Assembly: GCF_000019845.1 (NCBI RefSeq)
Contig: NC_010581.1
Coordinates: 1,679,501-1,743,500 of the forward strand
DNA length: 64,000 bases
Direction: 5' to 3'
From: Beijerinckia indica subsp. indica ATCC 9039
Lineage (GTDB): Bacteria > Pseudomonadota > Alphaproteobacteria > Rhizobiales > Beijerinckiaceae
Within the stretch, counting starts at the first letter, position 1, and every line of letters begins with the position of its first letter. A program made the position numbers and the translations under genes. Under the pieces are notes generated by a model, which saw only the letters and a list, made by a program, of their open reading frames with translations, had not been told where the DNA came from and made no database searches. Below, in pieces: positions 24,753 through 33,395 of the stretch.

Positions 24753-25073
24753 ATGGTCATCCGCAAGCGCATGCGCGCCATTCTCTTCCCGCTGATCCTC
24801 TACGCCGCGTCAGCGGCGCTCAGCTCCTATTTTCTGTGGCACGCGCTCAACGGAGAGCGCGGTCTCAAAACCCGCGACGAATATGCGCGCCAGATCGCTC
24901 TGCTCGAAGGGCAGCTCACAGCTTTGAAAGAGGAGCATGAGCAATGGCAGCATCGGATTGGCCTGATGCACAATAATGCCGTCGACCGCGATCTGCTCGA
25001 TGAGGCGACCCGCACACGGCTTGGACGGATCGGCGCCGATGATTTGATGGTGATTTTGCCGACGACACCCTGA
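24753..25073 (+). CDS. ftsB: Septum formation initiator family protein (FtsB/DivIC)
   Basis: The 106-residue protein has one N-terminal transmembrane helix (ILFPLILYAASAALSSYFLW), then a coiled coil (YARQIALLEGQLTALKEEHE), as in FtsB. FtsB is a bitopic inner-membrane protein that joins FtsL and FtsQ in the divisome. Location between an unrelated upstream gene and pdhA is the normal arrangement in Hyphomicrobiales. An alternative start five codons earlier (24738) is possible. Confidence 0.82.
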   Translation: MVIRKRMRAILFPLILYAASAALSSYFLWHALNGERGLKTRDEYARQIALLEGQLTALKEEHEQWQHRIGLMHNNAVDRDLLDEATRTRLGRIGADDLMVILPTTP

Positions 25074-25124
25074 ATCAGCCGGTTGAATCGGGCTGGAATC
25101 AAAAAACTGGAAAGGTGATAAATA

Positions 25125-25166
25125 AACTGAATTTCAGTTATTTCGAAGAATAACTGAAATTCAGTT
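25125..25166. promoter_or_regulatory. Twin palindromic operators upstream of pdhA
   Basis: AACTGAATTTCAGTT (25125-25139) and AACTGAAATTCAGTT (25152-25166) are each 15 bp palindromes apart from the central base, spaced 27 bp centre to centre. Together they form an 18 bp perfect inverted repeat with a 6-base loop TCGAAG. No T-tract follows, so a pair of repressor sites is more likely than a terminator. The protein is not identified. Confidence 0.6.
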
Positions 25167-25314
25167 CACCATCTAAAGTTAGGTGTAGTTCAAGACTTTA
25201 GGGGATGTTTGCGGGGCTTGGCGGGACTCGATTTCGCCAAGGGCTGAAGTATTCTTTTCTCAGTCCACAGCCTTTCGAGGCATGTTCCTTTCGCTGCATC
25301 AACGAGGCTCGATT

Positions 25315-26352
25315 ATGGCCGCAGCCCCCCCGACCAGCCGCGCCAAACCCACTGCTGGTAAACCGAGATCCGCTTCCAATACGCCGGAATTCACGCCCGA
25401 AGAGGAGCGTTACGCTTATCGCTCCATGCTGCTCATGCGGCGTTTCGAGGAAAAGGCCGGCCAGATGTATGGCATGGGCCTGATCGGCGGTTTCTGCCAT
25501 CTCTACATCGGGCAAGAAGCCGTGGTGACCGGCATCATGATGGCCGCCAAGGAAGGTGATCAAACCATCACCTCCTATCGCGACCATGCCCATATGCTTG
25601 CCTGTGGCCTTGATCCCAAGGGGGTTCTGGCGGAACTGACGGGACGCCGGCATGGCCTTTCAAAAGGCAAGGGCGGCTCCATGCATATGTTCTCGCGCGA
25701 GAAACATTTCTACGGCGGCCACGGCATCGTCGGTGCCCAGGTACCGCTCGGGACGGGGCTCGCCTTCGCCAATTGGTATCGTGGCAACGATAATGTGTCC
25801 TTCGTCTATTTCGGTGACGGCGCGGCCAACCAGGGCCAGGTCTACGAGAGCTTCAACATGGCCGAGCTGTGGAAGCTGCCTGTCGTCTATGTCATCGAAA
25901 ACAACCGTTATGCCATGGGCACGTCGGTGACGCGGTCCTCGGCCCTGACCGATTTTTCCAAACGCGGCCAGTCCTTCAATATTCCGGGCGAGCAGGTCGA
26001 TGGCATGGATGTGCGGGCTGTCCGCGCGGCGACTGAACATGCGGTCGAATGGTGCCGTGGCGGCAATGGGCCGATCATCCTCGAGATGCAGACCTATCGC
26101 TATCGCGGCCATTCCATGTCCGATCCCGCGAAATACCGCAGCAAGGAAGAAGTCCAGAAGATGCGCGAGGAGCATGACCCGATCGAACAGGTCAAGGCTC
26201 GGCTGCTGGGCGGCAATCTCGCCACCGAGGATGAACTGAAAGCCATCGATGCCGAAGTGCGTGCAATCGTCGCCGAGGCGGCTGATTTCGCGACGCAGGA
26301 CCCCGAGCCCGATGTGTCTGAATTGTGGACTGATATTCTGGTCGAGGGCTGA
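25315..26352 (+). CDS. pdhA: Pyruvate dehydrogenase E1 component subunit alpha
   Basis: The 345-residue protein has the E1 alpha pattern: LLMRRFEEKAGQMYGMGLIG, GFCHLYIGQEAV, and the TPP-binding GDGAANQGQ...NRYAMGTS. The phosphorylation-loop region RYRGHSMSDPAKYRSKEEV is conserved. E1 alpha and beta decarboxylate pyruvate on thiamine diphosphate and reductively acetylate the lipoyl group. The first 35 residues, rich in Ala/Pro/Ser, are a linker-like extension. The start is set by ACGAGG upstream. pdhB, pdhC and lpd follow on the same strand. Confidence 0.97.
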   Translation: MAAAPPTSRAKPTAGKPRSASNTPEFTPEEERYAYRSMLLMRRFEEKAGQMYGMGLIGGFCHLYIGQEAVVTGIMMAAKEGDQTITSYRDHAHMLACGLDPKGVLAELTGRRHGLSKGKGGSMHMFSREKHFYGGHGIVGAQVPLGTGLAFANWYRGNDNVSFVYFGDGAANQGQVYESFNMAELWKLPVVYVIENNRYAMGTSVTRSSALTDFSKRGQSFNIPGEQVDGMDVRAVRAATEHAVEWCRGGNGPIILEMQTYRYRGHSMSDPAKYRSKEEVQKMREEHDPIEQVKARLLGGNLATEDELKAIDAEVRAIVAEAADFATQDPEPDVSELWTDILVEG

Positions 26353-26548
26353 GCTCTGCCTGTCTCGATAGAAGTGTCCTTGCCGTTGATGCCTCGCGCG
26401 GCCATGAGTGCCCTGCCGCAAGAGGTTTGCTTCTTTCAGATCTTCGTGGGTCTGAAAACCCTACAATAAGAATGGGCATGCGCATGGTGCGACAGGGGAG
26501 GAAGACCTTTTCCTGGCCGCGCCAGAGCTGTGGTTTCAGGGATCAGAG

Positions 26549-26810
26549 ATGGCGACGAATATCCTCATGCCCGCGCTTTCGCCGACCATGGAGGAAGGCA
26601 AGCTTGCGAAATGGCTGAAAAAGGAAGGGGACCCGATCAAGTCGGGCGATATCCTGGCCGAGATCGAGACCGATAAAGCGACGATGGAAGTCGAGGCGGT
26701 CGATGAAGGCATTCTGGCCAAAATCATCATTCCCGATGGGACTGAGCATGTGGCGGTCAATACGCCGATCGCGGTGATCGCTGGCGACGGCGAGGATGCC
26801 TCCGCTGTCG
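26549..26810 (+). repeat. Lipoyl-domain duplication, copy in pdhB
   Basis: The first 262 bases of pdhB closely match bases 27950-28211 in pdhC. The encoded proteins differ at only about ten of 88 positions. Conserved codons suggest duplication or gene conversion rather than convergent selection. Confidence 0.7.
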
Positions 26811-27925
26811 CCGCGCCAACTCCGGCCGCGGCGCCCGCGCCTGCCGCAGCACCCGTGGCCGAAGCGCCGGCGGCTGCTCCGGTCGTGTCTGCGCCGCCCG
26901 CCATTGTGGTCAGCGCCGCGCCGGAAATTCCCGCTGGCACCGCCATGGAAACGATTACGGTGCGTGAGGCCTTGAACACCGCCATGGCCGAGGAAATGCG
27001 GCGTGATCCCGATGTCTTCATCATCGGCGAGGAAGTCGCTGAATATCAGGGCGCATACAAGATCACGCAAAATCTGTTGCAGGAATTTGGCCCGAAACGC
27101 GTCGTCGACACGCCGATCACAGAGCATGGCTTCGCGGGTCTCGCTGTCGGTGCGGCGCTCGCCGGCCTGAGGCCGGTCGTTGAATTCATGACCTTCAATT
27201 TCGCCATGCAGGCGATCGATCAAATCATCAATTCCGCTGCGAAGACACTCTATATGTCGGGCGGCCAGATGGGATGTCCGATCGTCTTCCGTGGCCCGAA
27301 TGGCGCGGCGGCGCGGGTCGCGGCCCAGCACAGCCAGGACTATGCCGCCTGGTATTCCCAGATTCCGGGCCTCAAGGTGGTCATGCCTTATTCGGCGGCC
27401 GATGCGAAAGGCCTGTTGAAGAGCGCCATCCGCGACGCCAATCCGGTGATCTTCCTCGAAAACGAGATCCTTTACGGCCATAGCTTTGAAGTGCCGAAAC
27501 TCGATGATTTCCTGGTGCCGATCGGCAAGGCGCGTATCGCGCGGCCCGGCAAGGACGTGACCATCGTCTCTTTCGGCATCGGCATGACCTATGCCCTGAA
27601 AGCCGCCGAGGAACTCGCCAAGGAAGGCGTGGACGCGGAGGTGATCGACCTGCGCACCATTCGGCCGATGGATGTCGAGACCATTGTTGCCTCGGTCCAG
27701 AAGACCGGCCGTTGCGTCGCCGTCGAGGAAGGCTGGCCGCAATCCGGCGTCACCGCCGAAATCGTCACGCAGCTTATGACCCATGCCTTCGATTATCTCG
27801 ATGCTCCCGTCATCCGCGTAACCGGCAAGGATGTCCCGATGCCTTATGCGGCCAATCTCGAAAAACTGGCCCTGCCAAATGTCGGTGAAGTGATCGCGGC
27901 CACCAAGGCCGTCTGCTACCGCTAA
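26549..27925 (+). CDS. pdhB: Pyruvate dehydrogenase E1 component subunit beta with lipoyl domain
   Basis: The 458-residue protein has an N-terminal lipoyl domain (about 2-80, [11 protein letters not shown] with the lipoyl-accepting Lys), an Ala/Pro linker (about 85-130), and the E1 beta domains from [20 protein letters not shown] to the C-terminus. E1 beta with a lipoyl domain is the usual alphaproteobacterial arrangement. The lipoyl domain is nearly identical to that of pdhC, suggesting recent copying or gene conversion. A 196-base gap after pdhA has no gene. Confidence 0.96.
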   Translation: MATNILMPALSPTMEEGKLAKWLKKEGDPIKSGDILAEIETDKATMEVEAVDEGILAKIIIPDGTEHVAVNTPIAVIAGDGEDASAVAAPTPAAAPAPAAAPVAEAPAAAPVVSAPPAIVVSAAPEIPAGTAMETITVREALNTAMAEEMRRDPDVFIIGEEVAEYQGAYKITQNLLQEFGPKRVVDTPITEHGFAGLAVGAALAGLRPVVEFMTFNFAMQAIDQIINSAAKTLYMSGGQMGCPIVFRGPNGAAARVAAQHSQDYAAWYSQIPGLKVVMPYSAADAKGLLKSAIRDANPVIFLENEILYGHSFEVPKLDDFLVPIGKARIARPGKDVTIVSFGIGMTYALKAAEELAKEGVDAEVIDLRTIRPMDVETIVASVQKTGRCVAVEEGWPQSGVTAEIVTQLMTHAFDYLDAPVIRVTGKDVPMPYAANLEKLALPNVGEVIAATKAVCYR

Positions 27926-27949
27926 ACAGCTTGCGCAAGAGGAAACCCC

Positions 27950-28211
27950 ATGTCCATCAATATCCTCATGCCCGCGCTTTCTCCGACCATGGAGCAAGGC
28001 AAGCTCGCCAAATGGCTCAAGAAGGAAGGCGATAAGATCAAATCGGGCGATGTCCTGGCCGAAATCGAAACCGATAAGGCGACGATGGAAGTCGAGGCCG
28101 TCGACGAAGGCATTCTGGCCAAGATCATCATTCCCGACGGAACGGAACAGGTCGCCGTCAATACGCCGATCGCCATCATCGCCGAGGATGGTGAAGATGC
28201 CGCCGCCGTCG
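27950..28211 (+). repeat. Lipoyl-domain duplication, copy in pdhC
   Basis: This is the second copy of the lipoyl coding segment, starting at the pdhC start codon. It runs as direct repeat to the pdhB copy 1.4 kb upstream. Homologous recombination between the two would fuse the genes in frame and delete E1 beta. Confidence 0.7.
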
Positions 28212-29308
28212 CTGCCAAAGGGGCAGGGGCACCCGCTGCGGCGCCGCCCGCCGCCGCGAGCCCGGCCGCTGCCCCAGCGCCGGCTCCAGCACCCACCCCG
28301 GCTGCGGCTCCCGTGGCCGCTGCCGCGCCTGCAGCCGCTCCTGTGGCTGCCAATGGTGCGCGTGTCTTTGCCTCGCCACTGGCCCGTCGTCTCGCCAAGG
28401 AAGGCGGTCTTGATCTCACAGCGGTTGCGGGTTCGGGTCCGCATGGCCGCATCATCGAACGCGATGTGAAAGCCGCGATCGCCGCTGGACCGCAGCCGAA
28501 AGCAGCGCCGGCTCCGGCTGCTGCTCCCGCTCCGGTGGCCGCCTCCGCTCGGGCCCCCTCGGTGGGTATGTCCGACGAGACGATCAAGAAATTCTTTCCC
28601 GCCGGCTCCTATGAAGAGCTTCCGCATGATTCCATGCGGAAAACCATTGCCCGCCGCCTCGTCGAGGCGAAGCAGACGATCCCGCATTTCTATCTGTCCG
28701 TCGATTGCGAACTCGATGCGCTGATGGCTTTGCGCGAGCAGGTCAATGCCTCGGCGGCGAAGGACAAGGAGGGCAAGCCGGCCTTCAAGGTTTCGGTCAA
28801 TGATTTCATCATCAAGGGCCTGGCGCTCGCCTTGATCCAGGTGCCCGATACCAATGTGACCTGGACCGAAGGGGCCATGCTGCGCCACAAACATGCCGAT
28901 GTCGGCGTGGCCGTCTCGATCCCTGGTGGTCTCATCACGCCGATCATTCGCTCGGCCGATACCAAGAGCCTGTCGGCGATCTCCAATGAAATGAAGGATT
29001 ACGCCGCCCGCGCCAAAGCCCGCAAGTTGAAGCCGGAGGAATATCAGGGCGGCACTTCGGCGGTGTCCAATCTCGGCATGTTCGGCATCAAGAATTTCCA
29101 GGCGGTCATCAATCCTCCGCATGCGACAATTCTTGCGGTTGGTGCCGGCGAGCAGCGCGTCGTTGTCAAGAACGGGGCTCCGGCTGTTGCGACCTTGATG
29201 ACCGCGACGCTCTCGACCGATCACCGTGCGGTGGACGGCGTGCTTGGCGCGCAATTGCTGGGCGCCTTCAAGAGCCTGATCGAAAACCCGATGGGCATGC
29301 TCGTTTGA
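27950..29308 (+). CDS. pdhC: Pyruvate dehydrogenase E2, dihydrolipoamide acetyltransferase
   Basis: The 452-residue protein has one lipoyl domain (residues 2-80), an Ala/Pro linker, the E3/E1-binding domain ([36 protein letters not shown], about 141-180), a second linker, and the catalytic domain ending in the HxxxDG motif ([12 protein letters not shown]). E2 transfers the acetyl group to CoA and forms the core of the complex. It lies 24 bases behind pdhB and ahead of lpd. Confidence 0.97.
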   Translation: MSINILMPALSPTMEQGKLAKWLKKEGDKIKSGDVLAEIETDKATMEVEAVDEGILAKIIIPDGTEQVAVNTPIAIIAEDGEDAAAVAAKGAGAPAAAPPAAASPAAAPAPAPAPTPAAAPVAAAAPAAAPVAANGARVFASPLARRLAKEGGLDLTAVAGSGPHGRIIERDVKAAIAAGPQPKAAPAPAAAPAPVAASARAPSVGMSDETIKKFFPAGSYEELPHDSMRKTIARRLVEAKQTIPHFYLSVDCELDALMALREQVNASAAKDKEGKPAFKVSVNDFIIKGLALALIQVPDTNVTWTEGAMLRHKHADVGVAVSIPGGLITPIIRSADTKSLSAISNEMKDYAARAKARKLKPEEYQGGTSAVSNLGMFGIKNFQAVINPPHATILAVGAGEQRVVVKNGAPAVATLMTATLSTDHRAVDGVLGAQLLGAFKSLIENPMGMLV

Positions 29309-29359
29309 GCCTTCCCATCGTATCGATCGGAATCATGCATTTTAGGGAGGAAGGTTGCC

Positions 29360-30802
29360 ATGGCCGCAGCCTATGACGTTCTCATCATTGGCGGCGGACC
29401 CGGCGGCTATGTCACCGCCATCAGGTCCGCCCAGCTCGGGCTTAAAACCGCCGTTGTCGAACGCGAACACCTCGGCGGCATTTGCCTCAACTGGGGCTGC
29501 ATCCCGACTAAGGCTTTGCTGCGCTCAGCGGAAATCTATCACTATCTGCAGCATCCCAAGGACTATGGCCTGACGATCGAGGGCAAGATCGGCTTTGATC
29601 CGGCGGCCGTGGTCAAGCGTTCGCGCGGGGTTTCGGCGCAGCTCAATGGCGGCGTTGGCTTTCTTCTCAAGAAGAACAAGGTCGATGTGATCTGGGGCGA
29701 GGCGACGATCACCAAAGTTGGCGAAGTCACTGTCGCGGCGACCAAAAAGACCATCGTCCAGCCGCAAAACCCGATCCCCAAGGGTGTCCTGGGGGAGGGC
29801 ACCTATAGCGCCAAGAACATTATCGTGGCGACGGGCGCGCGTCCCCGCGTGCTGCCGGGTCTCGAGCCCGATGGCAAGACGATCTGGACCTATTTCGAGG
29901 CCATGGTGCCCGAAAGCTTCCCCAAAAGCCTGATCGTGATGGGATCGGGTGCGATCGGGATCGAATTCGCCTCGTTCTATCATACGATGGGCGCCGAGGT
30001 GACGGTGGTCGAAGTGCTGCCGCAGATCATGCCGGTCGAGGATGCCGAAATCGCCGGCCTTGCCCGCAAACAGTTCGAAAAACAAGGCATCAAGATCCTC
30101 ACCGGCACCAAGGTGACGAAGATCGAGAAAAACGCGCAAGGTCTTACTGCCACTTTGGAAGATTCCAAGGGAGCGATTTCGACGCTATCCGCCGAGAAAA
30201 TGATTTCGGCGGTGGGCGTCGTCGGCAATTCTGAAAACCTTGGCCTCGAAAAATTGGGCGTCAAGATCGATCGCGGCATTATCAGCGTCGATGGGTTCGG
30301 TCGCACCAATGTTCCAGGCATTTTTGCCATTGGCGATGTGGCCGGACCGCCCATGCTGGCGCATAAGGCCGAGCATGAGGGTGTCATCTGCGTCGAGGCG
30401 ATCAAGGGCCTGCATCCCCATCCCATGGACAAGAGCATGATCCCCGGCTGTACCTATTGCCAGCCGCAGGTTGCTTCCGTCGGCTTGACAGAGGCCAAGG
30501 CGAAGGAAGCGGGCTACACGGTCAAGGTCGGGCGTTTCCCCTTCGTCGGTAACGGCAAGGCCATCGCCCTCGGCGAGCCGGATGGTCTCATCAAGACGAT
30601 CTTCGACGCCAAGACGGGTAAGCTTTTGGGCGCGCATATGGTCGGCGCCGAGGTTACCGAATTGATTCAAGGCTTTGTCGTCGCAATGAATCTGGAGACG
30701 ACCGAGGAAGAGCTGATGCATACGGTCTTCCCGCATCCGACCCTCTCCGAAATGATGCATGAGAGCGTGCTTGATGCTTACGGCCGAGTGATCCATATGT
30801 AG
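29360..30802 (+). CDS. lpd: Dihydrolipoyl dehydrogenase (E3)
   Basis: The 480-residue flavoprotein has the FAD motif IIGGGPGGYVTA, redox disulfide CLNWGCIPTK (Cys42, Cys47), NAD-binding GSGAIGIEFASFYH, a second FAD motif FAIGDVAGPPMLAHKA, and the dimer-interface base HPHPTLSEMMHESV with the catalytic His. It reoxidises dihydrolipoyl groups with NAD+. A small insertion near 115-150 (KTIVQPQNPIPKGVLGEG) is seen in this alphaproteobacterial branch. A hairpin terminator follows before lipA. Confidence 0.97.
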   Translation: MAAAYDVLIIGGGPGGYVTAIRSAQLGLKTAVVEREHLGGICLNWGCIPTKALLRSAEIYHYLQHPKDYGLTIEGKIGFDPAAVVKRSRGVSAQLNGGVGFLLKKNKVDVIWGEATITKVGEVTVAATKKTIVQPQNPIPKGVLGEGTYSAKNIIVATGARPRVLPGLEPDGKTIWTYFEAMVPESFPKSLIVMGSGAIGIEFASFYHTMGAEVTVVEVLPQIMPVEDAEIAGLARKQFEKQGIKILTGTKVTKIEKNAQGLTATLEDSKGAISTLSAEKMISAVGVVGNSENLGLEKLGVKIDRGIISVDGFGRTNVPGIFAIGDVAGPPMLAHKAEHEGVICVEAIKGLHPHPMDKSMIPGCTYCQPQVASVGLTEAKAKEAGYTVKVGRFPFVGNGKAIALGEPDGLIKTIFDAKTGKLLGAHMVGAEVTELIQGFVVAMNLETTEEELMHTVFPHPTLSEMMHESVLDAYGRVIHM

Positions 30803-30809
30803 AAAATCA

Positions 30810-30832
30810 AAGGGGCGCGAAAAGCGCCCCTT
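30810..30832 (+). terminator. Hairpin between lpd and lipA
   Basis: AAGGGGCGC and GCGCCCCTT form a perfect 9 bp stem with a GAAAA loop, followed by GTTC. The T-tract is weak, so it may be a partial terminator that separates the dehydrogenase genes from lipA. Confidence 0.7.
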
Positions 30833-30866
30833 GTTCAATGAATAACGAAATAAGGGAACGTCGCCG

Positions 30867-31844
30867 ATGCCGCCTTTAGCCGATGCTTCTACCGAGACTT
30901 TGTCCCCGGCCGAGCAAGCGGCGGTGCGCCATCCGGAAAAAGCGCATCGTCCCGACCAGCCCATTGCCCGCAAGCCCGATTGGATCCGCGTCAAGGCACC
31001 AGGCTCGCCGGAATGGGTCGAAACGCAGAAAATCGTCAAGGAGCATAAGCTCGTCACGGTCTGCGAGGAAGCCGGCTGCCCGAATATCGGCGAATGCTGG
31101 GCGAAAAAGCACGCGACCTTCATGATCATGGGTGACACGTGCACGCGGGCTTGCGCCTTCTGCAATGTCAAGACGGGCCTGCCGAACGGGCTTGATCCGC
31201 ATGAGCCGGCCCATATCGCCGATGCGGTGCAGAAGCTTGGGCTCTCGCATGTGGTCATTACCTCGGTCGATCGCGATGATCTCGCCGATGGCGGCGCCGA
31301 GCATTTCGCGCAAGTCATTCGCGCGATCCGCGAGGCGAGCCCCAAAACCACGATCGAAGTGCTGACCCCGGATTTCCTGCGCAAGGATGGAGCGCTCGAA
31401 ATTGTGGTCGCGGCGCGGCCCGATGTCTTCAACCATAATCTCGAGACGGTGCCCGCGAAATATCTGAGCGTGCGGCCCGGCGCGCGCTATTTCCATTCGA
31501 TCCGCCTGCTGCAGCGCGTGAAGGAACTCGATCCGACCATCTTCACCAAATCCGGCATTATGGTCGGCCTTGGCGAGACCCGTAACGAAGTGCTCCAATT
31601 GATGGATGATCTGCGCACGGCGGATGTGGATTTCCTGACGATCGGCCAATATCTCCAGCCGACCCGCAAACATCATGCGGTTGAGGCTTTCATCACGCCG
31701 GATGAATTTGCGGCCTATGCCGAAGTCGCCAATGCCAAGGGCTTTCTGCTCGTCTCAGCCTCGCCCTTGACCCGTTCCTCGCATCATGCTGGGGAGGATT
31801 TTGCGCGGTTGAAGGCGGCGCGGCTCGAGCGGCTGGGGCGGTGA
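30867..31844 (+). CDS. lipA: Lipoyl synthase
   Basis: The 325-residue radical-SAM enzyme has both iron-sulfur motifs: [12 protein letters not shown] for the auxiliary cluster and [10 protein letters not shown] for the SAM cluster. It inserts sulfur at C6 and C8 of octanoyl groups on lipoyl domains such as those of pdhB and pdhC, so proximity to the pdh genes makes sense. [13 protein letters not shown] near the C-terminus carries the third conserved Ser ligand. Normally a coq10-like gene follows directly; here a toxin-antitoxin pair has been inserted. Confidence 0.97.
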   Translation: MPPLADASTETLSPAEQAAVRHPEKAHRPDQPIARKPDWIRVKAPGSPEWVETQKIVKEHKLVTVCEEAGCPNIGECWAKKHATFMIMGDTCTRACAFCNVKTGLPNGLDPHEPAHIADAVQKLGLSHVVITSVDRDDLADGGAEHFAQVIRAIREASPKTTIEVLTPDFLRKDGALEIVVAARPDVFNHNLETVPAKYLSVRPGARYFHSIRLLQRVKELDPTIFTKSGIMVGLGETRNEVLQLMDDLRTADVDFLTIGQYLQPTRKHHAVEAFITPDEFAAYAEVANAKGFLLVSASPLTRSSHHAGEDFARLKAARLERLGR

Positions 31845-31869
31845 GTAAGGCTTGCCATCCGCGCCGGGG

Positions 31870-32355
31870 TCAAGGCTTTTTGCCAAGGCGCGGATCATAA
31901 AGCCATTTGCGGACCTTGGTGGCCGTAATCCGCGCAAGGGCTGGATGCTGGGGATTGATGAGGACGTTGAATTCTTCCGGCACGATGACGGAAGGGACGA
32001 TGAGCAGCGCCGACCTTTTCGATTGAAGCCAGTCCGTTCCGAAGGTGATGCTGGCCCGCCCCGCCGGCTCGGCGTCCCAGCCGACCTTTAAACTAGCAGG
32101 ATTTTCCCGCTGGGCATCAGCCCATATCTCGTCCGGGATGGATAGCGCGACGAGGTAGCGATTGAGAGGAAGGCCACCTGCATTGAAATGGACCATTGTT
32201 TCCAGGCAGGCCAGGGCCCGTGTTTCCGAGGTATAGATGACCGGGACGCCGGCTCTGTTCCAGCGTCCGCCTGTTATCTTTGCGCCCGCTCCCGACAGGT
32301 CATCCGCCTCGTAGTTCGGTGTGTCGGTTGCGATCCGCCAGACGGTGCGACTCAT
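31870..32355 (-). CDS. RES-domain toxin
   Basis: The 161-residue protein has the RES fold pattern: TVWRIATDTPNYEADDLSGA, KITGGRWNRAGVPVIYTSE, ALACLETMVHF. Conserved Arg (in GGRWN), Tyr (IYTS) and Glu (CLET) fit the NAD+-binding site. RES toxins of the Xre-RES type deplete NAD+ in the cytoplasm. It overlaps the Xre gene by 4 bases (ATGA) and is translated after it. It appears intact. Confidence 0.9.
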   Translation of the reverse strand: MSRTVWRIATDTPNYEADDLSGAGAKITGGRWNRAGVPVIYTSETRALACLETMVHFNAGGLPLNRYLVALSIPDEIWADAQRENPASLKVGWDAEPAGRASITFGTDWLQSKRSALLIVPSVIVPEEFNVLINPQHPALARITATKVRKWLYDPRLGKKP

Positions 32356-32840
32356 GCGTAGGCACCGCTCTGTATCTGCGCAAGCGTCTCGGCCACCAGA
32401 GCCTGCCCCTCCATCGTGTCCATCAGTTCGACAGGCCGCGCACCGCCCAAGGCCGGCAGGGGCTCCATCAGCCAGCGCGCAATCCAGGCGGTCGCATCAA
32501 ACCCTTCGGCATTGCCCGATTCCTCGACCATGGCCTCCAATTGGCCGACCAGCTTGGCGATTCCGATGACGCGTTCGCTCTCCTCGGGCGATAGGGTCTC
32601 ATCCCGCTTCGCTTTCTTGTTGACGGTGGCGGGAGAGAGATTCAGGGCTTTAAGCGCCGCGCCCTGGCCTAGATTGAGGTGAGCGAACATGCGCTTTGCT
32701 TCGGTGGCGCTTATGCCGCGCTTGATCATGGCGATCCGCTCGAACGGGGAGGCGCGATAGACGGCCAGATAAGACAGTGCGGCGGGCTGGGACTGGGCCG
32801 CTGCAAGGGACACGGGTTGAGCCGAGGGTTTTGAAGACAT
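32352..32840 (-). CDS. Xre/MbcA/ParS-type antitoxin (DUF2384)
   Basis: The 162-residue protein has an N-terminal Xre-type helix-turn-helix (PFERIAMIKRGISATEAKRM, LNLGQGAALKALNLSPATVN) and the DUF2384 C-terminal domain (ETLSPEESERVIGIAKLVGQ, DATAWIARWLMEPLPALGG). It binds and blocks the RES toxin active site and represses the operon. The start at 32840 has AAGGAGC eight bases upstream, and that site lies inside the promoter palindrome. Confidence 0.92.
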   Translation of the reverse strand: MSSKPSAQPVSLAAAQSQPAALSYLAVYRASPFERIAMIKRGISATEAKRMFAHLNLGQGAALKALNLSPATVNKKAKRDETLSPEESERVIGIAKLVGQLEAMVEESGNAEGFDATAWIARWLMEPLPALGGARPVELMDTMEGQALVAETLAQIQSGAYA

Positions 32841-32846
32841 TGCAAT

Positions 32847-32881
32847 TGCTCCTTTGAGCAATAAATAGGCTCAAAGGAGCA
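32847..32881. promoter_or_regulatory. Palindromic operator/hairpin over the Xre ribosome-binding site
   Basis: TGCTCCTTTGAGC (32847-32859) and GCTCAAAGGAGCA (32869-32881) are a perfect 13 bp inverted repeat with a 9-base spacer. The antitoxin Shine-Dalgarno AAAGGAGC is within one arm on the minus strand. It could be the Xre operator, an RNA hairpin that hides the ribosome-binding site, or both. Confidence 0.7.
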
Positions 32882-32929
32882 TAGTGTCGAGGCAATTGGC
32901 AACCGCTCCGTGCTGGCTTATAGAGGCCC

Positions 32930-33388
32930 ATGCCTGCTTTTCAGACCGAACGGCGCGTCTTTCACAGTGCCGACCAGATGTTGGATCTCGTCACCGATAT
33001 TGAGAAATATCCGGAATTCGTGCCTATGTGCGTGGATCTGAAGGTCCGCCGCCGGACCGAGGCGGTGGGAACCCTGATTCAAATCGCGCAAATGTCGGTC
33101 GGCTATAAAGCGATCCGCGAGACTTTTACGAGCCGCGTGACGACCGAGCGCGAGGCCTCGCGCATTCTGGTCGAATATATCGACGGCCCGTTCAAACATC
33201 TTGAAAACCGCTGGAGCTTTGTGAATGAGGACGAGGGTCGATCCTGTCTCGTCCGCTTCAAGATCGCCTATGAATTCAAGAGCCGCGCCTTGGGCCTTCT
33301 GGTCGGCGGCATGTTCGACATGGCCTTCCATAAATTCTCGGAAGCCTTCGAGAAAAGGGCCGACGAGATTTATGGCCGGAGCTTTTGA
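32930..33388 (+). CDS. Coq10/RatA-like START-domain protein
   Basis: The 152-residue protein has the SRPBCC (START-like) pattern of Coq10/RatA: MPAFQTERRVFHSADQMLDL, VTDIEKYPEFVPMC, GPFKHLENRWSFV, and FEFKS/GMFDMAFHKFSEAFEKRA. In mitochondria and alphaproteobacteria it binds ubiquinone and helps its delivery to respiratory complexes. The E. coli homologue has been called RatA, but the name should not imply a toxin. It usually follows lipA; here Xre-RES lies between. Confidence 0.9.
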   Translation: MPAFQTERRVFHSADQMLDLVTDIEKYPEFVPMCVDLKVRRRTEAVGTLIQIAQMSVGYKAIRETFTSRVTTEREASRILVEYIDGPFKHLENRWSFVNEDEGRSCLVRFKIAYEFKSRALGLLVGGMFDMAFHKFSEAFEKRADEIYGRSF

Positions 33389-33395
33389 GCGAGCC

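Noticed and set aside
26543..29254. A 903-codon open frame on the minus strand opposite pdhB/pdhC
   Set aside because: It mirrors the codon structure of the real genes in high-GC DNA. It encodes low-complexity His/Arg/Gly-rich sequence and no known domain.
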